Below, in pieces: positions 51,115 through 59,671 of a stretch of 64,000 nucleotides of DNA. The position numbers were made by a program, and so were the translations under genes. A model generated the notes under the pieces. The model saw nothing but the letters and a program-made list of their open reading frames with translations. It had not been told where the DNA came from and did no database searches. Origin of the DNA: Prolixibacteraceae bacterium (lineage in GTDB: Bacteria; Bacteroidota; Bacteroidia; Bacteroidales; Prolixibacteraceae); contig JALNYZ010000001.1 of assembly GCA_023229575.1 (NCBI GenBank), positions 248,001 through 312,000 on the forward strand, read 5' to 3'. How positions within the stretch are numbered: the stretch's first letter is position 1; each line of letters begins with the position of its first letter.

Positions 51115-52014
51115 TTAAGAGAGAAGCGATGCTAATGCGATAGAATATTGTTTGGTGAGCGTGGAATCACCCCTTGAGGTAAGTACGACCGGCACTTTTG
51201 CTCCCACCAGCATGGCGGCCGATTCGGCTTTGGCCAACTTCATATTGGTCTTGTAAAATACATTTCCAGCATCCAGATTGGGAAAAAGCAGGCAATCTGC
51301 ATCTCCGGCCACCTCGCTTTTGATCCCTTTTATTTCGGCAGACTCCTTGTCAATGGCTAGATCCAGGGCAAGTGGGCCATCGATGATGCATCCGGTAATC
51401 TGGTTGCGTTGGCCCATGGTGGCAAGAAACGCCGCATCTTTGGAAGATTCCATTTGCATGAGCAATTGCTCGCTCGGGGCTATCACTGCCACTTTGGGCA
51501 TTGAAATACCAAGTGCATTTGCCGTTTTTACCATGTACCTGATAAGCTGAACCTTTTGTCCAAGATCCGGAAGAGGCAATACAGCAACATCACTGACTAT
51601 CATTAGCTTATAGTAATTCGGATTCTGAATTACAGTTACGTGACTCAGAATATTACCGGGTTCCATCAACCCCATTTCCTTATCCAGAATGGCTTTGATA
51701 AATTTATCCGTTGATATCAAACCCTTCATGATCAAATTCGCCTCCTTCTTCCGGACCATCTGAACTGCCAAAGAAGCTGCAAGCTTCTCATCAGGTTGGT
51801 CTATAATCCTGAAAAGCGAAAGATCAAAATTCCCTTCAGTGGTAATTTGCTTGATAATTTCCTCATTTCCAATGAGTACCGCATGAACCAAGCCCTGTTT
51901 CACTGCATTGTAGGCAGCCTCAACAGAGTGATTGTCATTGGCACAGACAACCACAAGGGTTCGTTTTGGGCGCTGAAGAACAGCCTGGTACAGATCATCT
52001 AAATTCTTTATCAT
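51115..52014 (-). CDS. ptb: Phosphate butyryltransferase
   Basis: ATG 52014 (MIKNLDDLYQAVLQRPKRTL) is chosen; an upstream ATG in frame would add residues encoded by repeat sequence. The 299-residue protein has the phosphotransacylase fold: VVVCANDNHSVEAAYNAVKQ, MKGLISTDKFIKAILDKEMG, HVTVIQNPNYYKLMIVSDVA, and DCLLFPNLDAGNVFYKTNMK. It exchanges CoA and phosphate on butyryl-CoA and supplies Buk. Length and motifs separate it from the Pta encoded at 54575. Confidence 0.92.
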   Translation of the reverse strand: MIKNLDDLYQAVLQRPKRTLVVVCANDNHSVEAAYNAVKQGLVHAVLIGNEEIIKQITTEGNFDLSLFRIIDQPDEKLAASLAVQMVRKKEANLIMKGLISTDKFIKAILDKEMGLMEPGNILSHVTVIQNPNYYKLMIVSDVAVLPLPDLGQKVQLIRYMVKTANALGISMPKVAVIAPSEQLLMQMESSKDAAFLATMGQRNQITGCIIDGPLALDLAIDKESAEIKGIKSEVAGDADCLLFPNLDAGNVFYKTNMKLAKAESAAMLVGAKVPVVLTSRGDSTLTKQYSIALASLLS

Positions 52015-52054
52015 TTTTTTCCGGTCAAGAAAGTTTAGTGTGCAAACTCCATAG

Positions 52055-52205
52055 CAAAGGATAAAGTAAAAAGGATAAAGGATAAAGTGAAGAACTCCCC
52101 AATCATGTAAATCACGAAAACCAAAACACAATGCTATTTATGGCTGACAATTTTCCAAACTGATCGTATCCCACTTTATCCTTCTAACTTTATCCTTTAT
52201 CCTTG
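52055..52205. repeat. GGATAAAGT-type inverted repeat
   Basis: CAAAGGATAAAGTAAAAAGG and GATAAAGTGAAG (52055-52092) face CCACTTTATCCTTCTAACTT and TATCCTTTATCCTTG (52171-52205). It fills the gap between ackA and ptb; the rest of the gap up to 52285 shows nothing else. Confidence 0.65.
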
Positions 52206-52285
52206 TATTTTTGTTGCAAAGGTAGCATACAAAAAATCACAAAGAAACTGAGCGAAAAATTTTTTATCGTTGCAAAAGACGGCGC

Positions 52286-53494
52286 TTACCCTTTTTGTTC
52301 ATCAATTATTTTCTGCGTATCAATGGCGATCATCAATTCTTCATTGGTAGGTACCACCATCACCTTAACCTTTGAACCGGGTTTGCTGATGATGATCTCC
52401 TTGCTCCTTAAACCGGTATTGACCTGTTCGTCAATCTCGATTCCCAAAAATTCGAGACCTTCGCAAATACCGGTTCGTGTAGTGTCGGAATTCTCCCCAA
52501 TGCCGCCCGTGAAAAGCAACAAATCTATTCCACCCATTGCAGCCGCATAGGCGCCAATATATTTTCTGATCCTGTAATCAAACATTTTGATAGCCAACAA
52601 ACAACGTTCGTCTCCTTTGTCGGCGGCAGCCCTGATTTCGCGCGAATCGGAAGAAATACCGCTGATACCAAGTAGTCCGGAATGTTTATTGAAAAGTGTT
52701 GATGCCGATTTTGTGCCGATTTTCTCCTTATCCATGATATAGGAGACTGCGCCCATGTCAATATCCCCTGAACGGGTTCCCATGATCAGACCTTCAACGG
52801 GCGTAAATCCCATGGAAGTATCTACAGAAATTCCATCTTTAATGGCACAAACCGAAGCCCCGTTTCCAAGGTGACAGGTAACAATTTTAAGTGCTTTGGG
52901 GTCGGTACCCAAAATTTCGCAGGCACGGGAGAAAACATATCTGTGGCTGGTTCCATGGAAACCATAACGCCGGATCCCGTATTTTTTATACAAAGCATAG
53001 GGGATGGCATACATATAGGCATGTTTCGGCATGGTGGTATGAAACGCAGTATCAAAAACTGCCACCTGCGGAATTGATGGAATTAATGACCTGAGGGCAT
53101 AAATACCTTTCAGGTTTGGGGGATTGTGCAATGGCGCCAATTCGGTATACTTCTCAAGCGCATCTATAACCGCCTCATTCACCAGCTTGCTTTCCGTAAA
53201 TAGCTCACCGCCATGAACGACCCTGTGACCAACGGCGCTGATCTCATCCAGTTTCGCAATACAGCCGTGCTTGGCGCTTGAGAGTACCCCAAGTATGTAT
53301 TCGATCCCGATTTTATGGTCCAAAATTTCACCTTCAAACATTACCTTCTGTCCATCCTCCTTTTCATGTTTCAGAAAAGAGCCTTTCATCCCTATCTTTT
53401 CAACGATACCCTTGGCAATCACGGCGTTGTTGGCCAGTGAAAAAAACTGATACTTGATGGATGAGCTACCACAATTGAGTACTAATATTTTCAT
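52286..53494 (-). CDS. ackA: Acetate kinase
   Basis: ATG 53494 (MKILVLNCGSSSIKYQFFSL) is the standard start; a longer frame is not needed. The 402-residue protein contains GHRVVHGGELF, VFDTAFHTTMP, RYGFHGTSHRYV, VTCHLGNGASVCAI, GTRSGDIDMGA and LLFTGGIGENS, all hallmark acetate kinase motifs. It interconverts acetyl phosphate plus ADP with acetate plus ATP. It follows the hydroxyacyl-CoA dehydrogenase-like gene by 13 bases. With pta at 54575 it forms the acetate branch of this cluster. Confidence 0.96.
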   Translation of the reverse strand: MKILVLNCGSSSIKYQFFSLANNAVIAKGIVEKIGMKGSFLKHEKEDGQKVMFEGEILDHKIGIEYILGVLSSAKHGCIAKLDEISAVGHRVVHGGELFTESKLVNEAVIDALEKYTELAPLHNPPNLKGIYALRSLIPSIPQVAVFDTAFHTTMPKHAYMYAIPYALYKKYGIRRYGFHGTSHRYVFSRACEILGTDPKALKIVTCHLGNGASVCAIKDGISVDTSMGFTPVEGLIMGTRSGDIDMGAVSYIMDKEKIGTKSASTLFNKHSGLLGISGISSDSREIRAAADKGDERCLLAIKMFDYRIRKYIGAYAAAMGGIDLLLFTGGIGENSDTTRTGICEGLEFLGIEIDEQVNTGLRSKEIIISKPGSKVKVMVVPTNEELMIAIDTQKIIDEQKG

Positions 53495-53507
53495 GCCTAC
53501 TTGTATA

Positions 53508-54485
53508 TTATATTCTTTCTGAAACCATTGGTGAAGATCCGATAATATTTCCCTTGTCGTCATATTTGTAAAAACCCCAGCAGACATGTTTGCCATACCT
53601 TTTTGCGCGGTTTAATTTCTTTATAACCGGTGAGGCCATATACATCGGATCGCCAAATTCTGAATAGAGATTCTCCATCCATCGGTTTATTTTATCTATT
53701 CCCAGGATATCTGCAAGTTCAAATGGCCCAAAGCGCATGCCAAATCCGACTTTCCAAACAGTATCAATATCCGGCAGCGAACCCACGCCTTCCATCAACA
53801 CTTCACATGCCTCGTTCAACAAAGCAGTGTAAAGACGAATGGAGATCAATCCGGCAGACTCTTCAACAGGAATAGCTTGCCTGTTCACCAGTTTCACAAA
53901 AGTCAATACTTTGTCATAGACCTCATCCGAGGTATAAAGGCCTTTGACAACTTCACATATTTTCGCTTCGGGTGATTGTACAAAAAAGTGTAAACTGACG
54001 CACCGCTCACGATGTTTCAACTCTGATGCCAGCTCAGTAATGATGATGGTAGTCGAATTTGTAGCGATGATGCATTCCGGACTTACCACTTTCTCAACTT
54101 TCCTGAATACCTCTTTCCGCTCTGTAATCTTTCTTGCACTCGACTCTGCGCGTATCGCCTCGATGACAAAATCGCAATCTTTTAAATCCTCGTAATTCAC
54201 ACTTCCCCTGATCCTTGAAAGGATAAGTTTCTTTTCTCCCTGGGTCATACCCCAGTTCTCGATTCGACGTTCCAATACTTTATCGAGTTGTTCATAGGCA
54301 AAGTCAATTTTCTGCTGGCTAAGTTCTATAAATACAACCTCTATGCCATACGCACTGGCAATACGGGCAATATTTTGACCGTCTTTCCCGCAACCGACGA
54401 TACCAATTTTGGAGAAAAGTGTACGCTGTTGCTGCTTCTTGCTCAGACCAAAATCCTCAATATGCTCTACAATCATATTTTCCAT
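53508..54485 (-). CDS. 3-hydroxyacyl-CoA dehydrogenase-like protein with altered active site
   Basis: ATG 54485 gives 325 residues. The NAD-binding motif is IGIVGCGKDGQNIA. Active-site positions read Ser144 (NSTTIIITE), His166 (LHFF) and Glu178 (CEVV), as in 3-hydroxybutyryl-CoA dehydrogenases. The catalytic Asn of the usual GFIVNR is Ile216 (AGLISIRL), and HFFNP is HFFVQ. The C-terminal domain (FGPFELADILGIDKINRWME, GFYKYDD) is normal. It may have reduced or changed activity. Its place between pta and ackA suggests a role in butyrate-type acyl-CoA conversion. Confidence 0.85.
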   Translation of the reverse strand: MENMIVEHIEDFGLSKKQQQRTLFSKIGIVGCGKDGQNIARIASAYGIEVVFIELSQQKIDFAYEQLDKVLERRIENWGMTQGEKKLILSRIRGSVNYEDLKDCDFVIEAIRAESSARKITERKEVFRKVEKVVSPECIIATNSTTIIITELASELKHRERCVSLHFFVQSPEAKICEVVKGLYTSDEVYDKVLTFVKLVNRQAIPVEESAGLISIRLYTALLNEACEVLMEGVGSLPDIDTVWKVGFGMRFGPFELADILGIDKINRWMENLYSEFGDPMYMASPVIKKLNRAKRYGKHVCWGFYKYDDKGNIIGSSPMVSERI

Positions 54486-54574
54486 GTAAACTATTTTGTT
54501 TGAGGGTCTGAAGGGTTTGATATGCTTGATACGACTCATTAAACATTTCAAACTATCCAAACATATTAAACTTA

Positions 54575-55579
54575 TTAAACTTTTTTCGTGCCTGCCTGAT
54601 TTGCTGTAATGGCCACCATATTCACGATATCGCTGACCGAGCACCCGCGCGAAAGATCATTGATGGGGGCAGCCATTCCCTGCAAAACAGGTCCCACTGC
54701 CTCTGCCCCTGCCAATCTTTGAACGAGTTTATAGCCTATATTCCCTGATTCCAGTCCTGGGAAAATCAATACATTCGCTCTTCCGGCAACTTTACTTCCC
54801 GGTGATTTTAACTGCCCGACTTCCGGAACAAGGGCCGCATCAAGTTGCATCTCCCCATCTATCAGCAGATCGGGATTCCGCTCCCGGGCAATTTTCGTTG
54901 CGTGGGCAACTTTATCAACGAGTTCGTGCTGTGCACTTCCTTTTGTTGAGAAGGAGAGCATGGCAACCCTTGGTTCGATGTTGGCAATTGCTTTTGCCGA
55001 AGCCGCAGTAGTCAAAGCGATCTCAGCAAGTTGAAAAGCATCAGGATCAGGCATGACGGCACAATCCGCAAAAACCAGCATACCATTGTCGCCAATATTT
55101 TTGTCCTTGAAAAGCATGAAAAACAATCCCGAAACAACAGAAACCCCGGGCAACGTTTTTACAAACTGAAAAGCAGGCCTTAATACATCACCGGTGGCGT
55201 TGATTGCCCCGGCCACTTCACCATCAACATCTCCGGCCTTGATCATTATCACACCAAAATAGAGTGGATCGTTCAGCAATTCATACGCCTTTTCAACGGT
55301 CAAACCTTTATTTTTGCGAAGCTCCACCATTATTTCTGCATATTTCCCCCTACATTGATCGGTTGAAGGATCTACAATCCGGGCGCCCGAAATGGATATC
55401 CCTTCCCGGTTTGCTGTCGCTTTGATGTCGTCTGGATTGCCCAACAGGGTTATTCTTGCGATTTTATCTTTGAGAATCAGCTCCGTTGCCTTTAATGTCC
55501 TAATCTCGTTGCCCTCGGGCAACACAATGTGGTTCTGAAGCCCTACGGCATTCCCCTTGATCTTTTCAAGCAAGTCCAT
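54575..55579 (-). CDS. pta: Phosphate acetyltransferase
   Basis: ATG 55579 (MDLLEKIKGNAVGLQNHIVL) is the usual start of the short Pta. The 334-residue protein contains LPEGNEIRTLKATELILKDK, GVIMIKAGDVDGEVAGAINA, MLSFSTKGSAQHELVDKVAH, GEMQLDAALVPEVGQLK and ANVLIFPGLESGNIGYKLVQ, all phosphate acetyltransferase blocks. It converts acetyl-CoA and phosphate into acetyl phosphate for AckA. It is the first gene of the five-gene cluster; a CATTTCAAAC-type repeat lies between it and the next gene. Confidence 0.95.
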   Translation of the reverse strand: MDLLEKIKGNAVGLQNHIVLPEGNEIRTLKATELILKDKIARITLLGNPDDIKATANREGISISGARIVDPSTDQCRGKYAEIMVELRKNKGLTVEKAYELLNDPLYFGVIMIKAGDVDGEVAGAINATGDVLRPAFQFVKTLPGVSVVSGLFFMLFKDKNIGDNGMLVFADCAVMPDPDAFQLAEIALTTAASAKAIANIEPRVAMLSFSTKGSAQHELVDKVAHATKIARERNPDLLIDGEMQLDAALVPEVGQLKSPGSKVAGRANVLIFPGLESGNIGYKLVQRLAGAEAVGPVLQGMAAPINDLSRGCSVSDIVNMVAITANQAGTKKV

Positions 55580-55619
55580 CTGCGAAATATTAAATTTTCG
55601 AACTATTTTTTTAAAAGTA

Positions 55620-55627
55620 CAAAAATA
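55620..55627 (-). promoter_or_regulatory. -7 box upstream of pta
   Basis: The minus strand reads TATTTTTG, matching TAnnTTTG, 40 bases before ATG 55579. No -33 element is clear. Confidence 0.4.
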
Positions 55628-55828
55628 AGGATTCTTCGGAGAGTTACCTAATCTCTCCTTCAAATTTTCGTTTCTCATTCAACAATTAAAACTAAAAATT
55701 GTTAAGTGGAAATTCAATAAAAGAAGAGCCGGGTTTCCCGTGTAACCATAAAACAAAACCCAATGAAATTCATTAACAGATATATAGATTTTTTGTATTT
55801 TAACGGACTTATTTGACACAAACTGAAA

Positions 55829-58483
55829 ATGCCTGAGTCGACCTTTTACTTAAACCCTTTAGCGCTTATATCACTGTCTTCATTCTTGATAATGACGATA
55901 TTGGCATTTCTATTGTGGCATAAATATTATAATGAACAAACAAAATTTGTCGTTTTGCTTTTTGTAGCCAATGCAATTTATTCCTTCTTTTACTCCTTTG
56001 AGATCTCCTTCCAAACGCTGGCGGAGATCAATTTGTTTTACCATTTTGAATATTTCGGCATTCCATTCTTATCCACCTTTTACCTGATGTTTGCCCTTAA
56101 CTTTTCAGGAAAGGGCCAATGGCTAACCCTAAGGAACAAGATTGCTTTATATACAATTCCGGTTATTACCATGGCGATGGTTTTTACGAACAAATACCAT
56201 CATCTATTCTACCAAAGGGAAGGGATAAAATTGGATGGGCCCTTTCCCACATTCACCTTCAGTCCTGCGGTCTGGTACTACATCCATCAGGGTTATGTGA
56301 TTGTCAGTATGTTGTTTGCCTTGTATATACTTGGCAAGATGTTAAATTATGCAGCCACGGTTTACAGACGGCAGATTATTTTTTTGTTAGTGGCAACAAT
56401 ATTCCCTTTTATCGGGTATCTTGCCTATCAGGTGCACCTGATTCCTTTTGGCATTGATCCTGTTTCGTTCACCTTTACCCTGACCGGGATTGTTGTTTAT
56501 TATGCACTTGTACGTCTTAAGCTTTTTGAGCTGGTTCCAATTGCCAGGACAAAATTATTTGAAAAGATTCAAGACAGGATACTTGTTTTTGATATGCACA
56601 ATCAGTTGATTGACTACAACTTAGCAGCCTCACAGCAATTCAGTCTGATCAATGCCGACCTTGGGAAAGAGATTCCGGAACTCCTCGGACGCTGGCCGGA
56701 GATGATGCACTTCATCCAAAACAACCAATCAGGTAAGCTTGAATCGCACCATTTCGAAGGAGGTATATCATATTTCTATGATATACAAATACTTGAACTT
56801 GAAAATGCAGACAAAATCGAAAATGGAAAATTGGTTGTCATCAAAGACGTATCCGATCTGATCAATTCCGAACGTGAAAGAAATTTTGCAGCATCCAAAT
56901 TGAACGCCATCATTCAGGCAATGCCTGATATCATACTTGTTATCAATAGTAAAGGCATTTTTACTGATTTCTTTTCCTCCAACAGTGATCGCCTTTTCTT
57001 AACAAAGGAGGAGGTTGTTGGCTCTTCCATTCATCAACTGTTTGATCCGGAAGAGGCTTCCGAACTCTTTAAATTCTTGGACAAATGCCTTCACTCCAAC
57101 GAATTGATGACACATCAGTTTGAGATGAATTTCCCTGGAAATGTGAAACACTATGAAGTCCGGCTTTCCAGGTTGGACAAATCGCATGTCCTGGCTATCA
57201 TCCGTGATGTGTCCGAGTCAATCGAAATGAAACACGATCTCCTCTACCAGTCAGGTTTTCAAAAAATCCTGATGAAGTTGGCATCCCGTTTCATTTACAT
57301 TGCAGAAACGGAATATGATGAAGTGATAAACGACTCGCTTCATCAGGTTGGGAAATACATTGGTGTTGACCGGGCCTATATTTTCAGGTACAACTTTGAG
57401 GAAGATATGATGGTAAACACCCATGAGTGGTGCAGTCAAAATGTCGAACCACTTATCAGTAAGCGTACAAATATTTCAATATCACTAATTTCTGATTGGG
57501 TAGAAAAGCATAAGGGTGGTGAAACGACCATTATCAAAAACCTCACAAAACTTGAACCGGAAAATAAGGTCCATCTTTTTGTCAACTCCGCCGACATCAA
57601 ATCAATTATCACTATCCCAATGATTTCGCAAAAAAATTGTTTGGGATTTGTGGGATTTAGTACAATTAGCGTGAACAGAAAATGGAGTGATTCGGACATC
57701 GCTTCACTTAAAATATTTACCGGTATGCTTGCCAATTTACAGGAAAAGATCACCATAGAGCAGTCACTGGTAGAAGCCAGGATTAGAGCGGAGGCCAGCA
57801 ACAAGCTTAAAACTGCCTTTATGAACAACATTTCGCATGAAATAAGAACTCCTTTGAATGGAATCATCGGTTTTGGCGAAATTATTGCAAATGAACAGTT
57901 GTCGCTCGAAGAAAAGAACAGGTTCCTGACAGTTGTCCAGGAGAGCAGTGAAAGGCTGATCCATACCATCGACGATTACCTGGATATTTCGATGATTGTT
58001 ACCGGTAACCAGGAGATAAATCCGAAACATTTCAACCTGGCACAAAAAATTGAAGAGATAATCTTTGAGTATGACGCACCATGCCATGCAAAAAATATCT
58101 CAATCCGCTCGGAAATTCCGGCTCAACTCAAACAGACAACCATTTATTCAGATCCCGAATTGATTTACAAAATTTTAAACCACCTGGTGGGAAATGCATT
58201 GAAATTTACCGAAAGGGGATCAATCGCCATTGGGTTGAGAATGGACGAAGATTATTTGACCTTGTTTGTGCGTGATACCGGAATCGGAATTGCGGAAAAT
58301 GTACAGGAATCGATCTTCGACTCCTTTATGCAGGAAGATTTTTCTTCAACAAGACTCTATGAGGGAAGTGGTTTGGGACTTTCCATCGTGAAAGGAATTG
58401 TCACGCTTCTTGGCGGAAAGATAAAATTGCTTTCAAATAAAGGTCAAGGCTCAGTATTTAACATTTCACTCCCAAAAAAATAA
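55829..58483 (+). CDS. Membrane histidine kinase with 7TM, PAS and GAF input domains
   Basis: An 884-residue sensor kinase. Seven hydrophobic segments in residues 10-230 resemble the histidine-kinase 7TM input domain (LFVANAIYSFFYSFEISF). Two PAS-like regions follow (about 240-345 and 355-470), then a GAF domain (about 480-640; VGKYIGVDRAYIFRYNF). A HisKA domain with the phospho-accepting His in NNISHEIRTPLNGIIGFGE is near residue 668. An HATPase domain ends the protein (LVGNALKFTERG, DTGIGI, EGSGLGLSIVKGI). No receiver domain is attached. The next three genes on the same strand are also two-component genes, so one pathway is likely. The signal is unknown. Confidence 0.92.
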   Translation: MPESTFYLNPLALISLSSFLIMTILAFLLWHKYYNEQTKFVVLLFVANAIYSFFYSFEISFQTLAEINLFYHFEYFGIPFLSTFYLMFALNFSGKGQWLTLRNKIALYTIPVITMAMVFTNKYHHLFYQREGIKLDGPFPTFTFSPAVWYYIHQGYVIVSMLFALYILGKMLNYAATVYRRQIIFLLVATIFPFIGYLAYQVHLIPFGIDPVSFTFTLTGIVVYYALVRLKLFELVPIARTKLFEKIQDRILVFDMHNQLIDYNLAASQQFSLINADLGKEIPELLGRWPEMMHFIQNNQSGKLESHHFEGGISYFYDIQILELENADKIENGKLVVIKDVSDLINSERERNFAASKLNAIIQAMPDIILVINSKGIFTDFFSSNSDRLFLTKEEVVGSSIHQLFDPEEASELFKFLDKCLHSNELMTHQFEMNFPGNVKHYEVRLSRLDKSHVLAIIRDVSESIEMKHDLLYQSGFQKILMKLASRFIYIAETEYDEVINDSLHQVGKYIGVDRAYIFRYNFEEDMMVNTHEWCSQNVEPLISKRTNISISLISDWVEKHKGGETTIIKNLTKLEPENKVHLFVNSADIKSIITIPMISQKNCLGFVGFSTISVNRKWSDSDIASLKIFTGMLANLQEKITIEQSLVEARIRAEASNKLKTAFMNNISHEIRTPLNGIIGFGEIIANEQLSLEEKNRFLTVVQESSERLIHTIDDYLDISMIVTGNQEINPKHFNLAQKIEEIIFEYDAPCHAKNISIRSEIPAQLKQTTIYSDPELIYKILNHLVGNALKFTERGSIAIGLRMDEDYLTLFVRDTGIGIAENVQESIFDSFMQEDFSSTRLYEGSGLGLSIVKGIVTLLGGKIKLLSNKGQGSVFNISLPKK

Positions 58484-58510
58484 TTGGAAACGACAATTCT
58501 ATCAGATAAA

Positions 58511-59647
58511 ATGGATATTCTTCACAATATCAACGGAGACGAAATTTTTCGAAACCTTTTTGAACATTCAACGGTTGGAATGTCTATTACTTCGTTGGAT
58601 AACCGATTGCAACCCAACGCTGCATTCTGTGAGATGTTGGGATATTCGATGGAGGAGCTTCTGAACAAACCGTGGGAAAAATACACACATCCGGATGACC
58701 TCGCTTACAACCATGCCATGATTGATAGAATCATGTCCGGTCAGGAAAAATCGGTTCGCTGGGAAAAAAGATATATTCACAAAAACGGATCAACCATTTG
58801 GGGGGATATTCATACTTTTCTTCACAGGGATGCAAACGGTCTTCCACTACATTTTATCACTACCGTCAACAACATTACAAAGCCTAAAGATATCGAAGCT
58901 GCCCTGATAGAGAGCGAGCAAAGTTTTAAATTTCAGAATGAACTGCTTCTGCAAAGCAACACGGAAAAGGATAAGTTCTTTGCCATATTGGCGCATGATT
59001 TGAGAAGTCCCTTAAGTTCTTTCCTGGGATTGGCAGAAGTAATGTCAGAAGAGATCAACAACATGACGATGTCTGAAATAGAGGATATAACAAAGTCTAT
59101 GTTTCTCTCGGCCTCCAACCTGTACCAGCTTTTGGAAAACCTGCTGGAATGGTCTATTTTGCGCAGGGGAAACACGGAATACCATCCTGAGCCGACCTCG
59201 CTCAATAGTCTTATCCTGAGAAGCATGGATCCATTTACGGAATCCGCCCGAAGTAAAAATATCGCTTTGAAATTCCCTCACGAACAAGACTTTACCGTCG
59301 ACTGCGACATTAAAATGACCGAAACGATATTAAGAAATTTGATTTCAAACGCCCTAAAATACACCTATGAAAAAGGATCCGTAGTTTTAAACTGCAAATC
59401 CGTAAACGACAATGAAATACTGATATCTGTTAAAGATAATGGTATCGGTATGGAGGAAGCGTTGTGCAGCAAACTGTTTAAACTGAACGAACAGGTTAGC
59501 AGAAAAGGAACTGAAGGTGAATCCAGTTCCGGCCTTGGACTGCTGATTTGTAAAGAACTGGTTGAACTACAAGAGGGAAAGATTTGGGCCGAAAGTACCG
59601 AGCACGAAGGAAGTACTTTCTTTTTTACGTTGAAAGGGATAAACTAA
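58511..59647 (+). CDS. Soluble PAS-domain histidine kinase
   Basis: ATG 58511 (MDILHNINGDEIF) is preferred; a TTG directly after the previous stop codon is the alternative. The 378-residue protein has a PAS domain (about residues 15-130; NAAFCEMLGYSMEELLNKPW, WGDIHTFLHRD), a HisKA domain with phospho-His in FFAILAHDLRSPLSSFLGLA near 170, and an HATPase domain (RNLISNALKYTYEKG, DNGIGM, SSGLGLLICKELVE). No membrane segment is present. Being between a membrane kinase and a receiver-kinase protein, it is likely a second input to the same relay. Confidence 0.92.
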   Translation: MDILHNINGDEIFRNLFEHSTVGMSITSLDNRLQPNAAFCEMLGYSMEELLNKPWEKYTHPDDLAYNHAMIDRIMSGQEKSVRWEKRYIHKNGSTIWGDIHTFLHRDANGLPLHFITTVNNITKPKDIEAALIESEQSFKFQNELLLQSNTEKDKFFAILAHDLRSPLSSFLGLAEVMSEEINNMTMSEIEDITKSMFLSASNLYQLLENLLEWSILRRGNTEYHPEPTSLNSLILRSMDPFTESARSKNIALKFPHEQDFTVDCDIKMTETILRNLISNALKYTYEKGSVVLNCKSVNDNEILISVKDNGIGMEEALCSKLFKLNEQVSRKGTEGESSSGLGLLICKELVELQEGKIWAESTEHEGSTFFFTLKGIN

Positions 59648-59671
59648 ACATTTCAAACAATATAAAATTTC

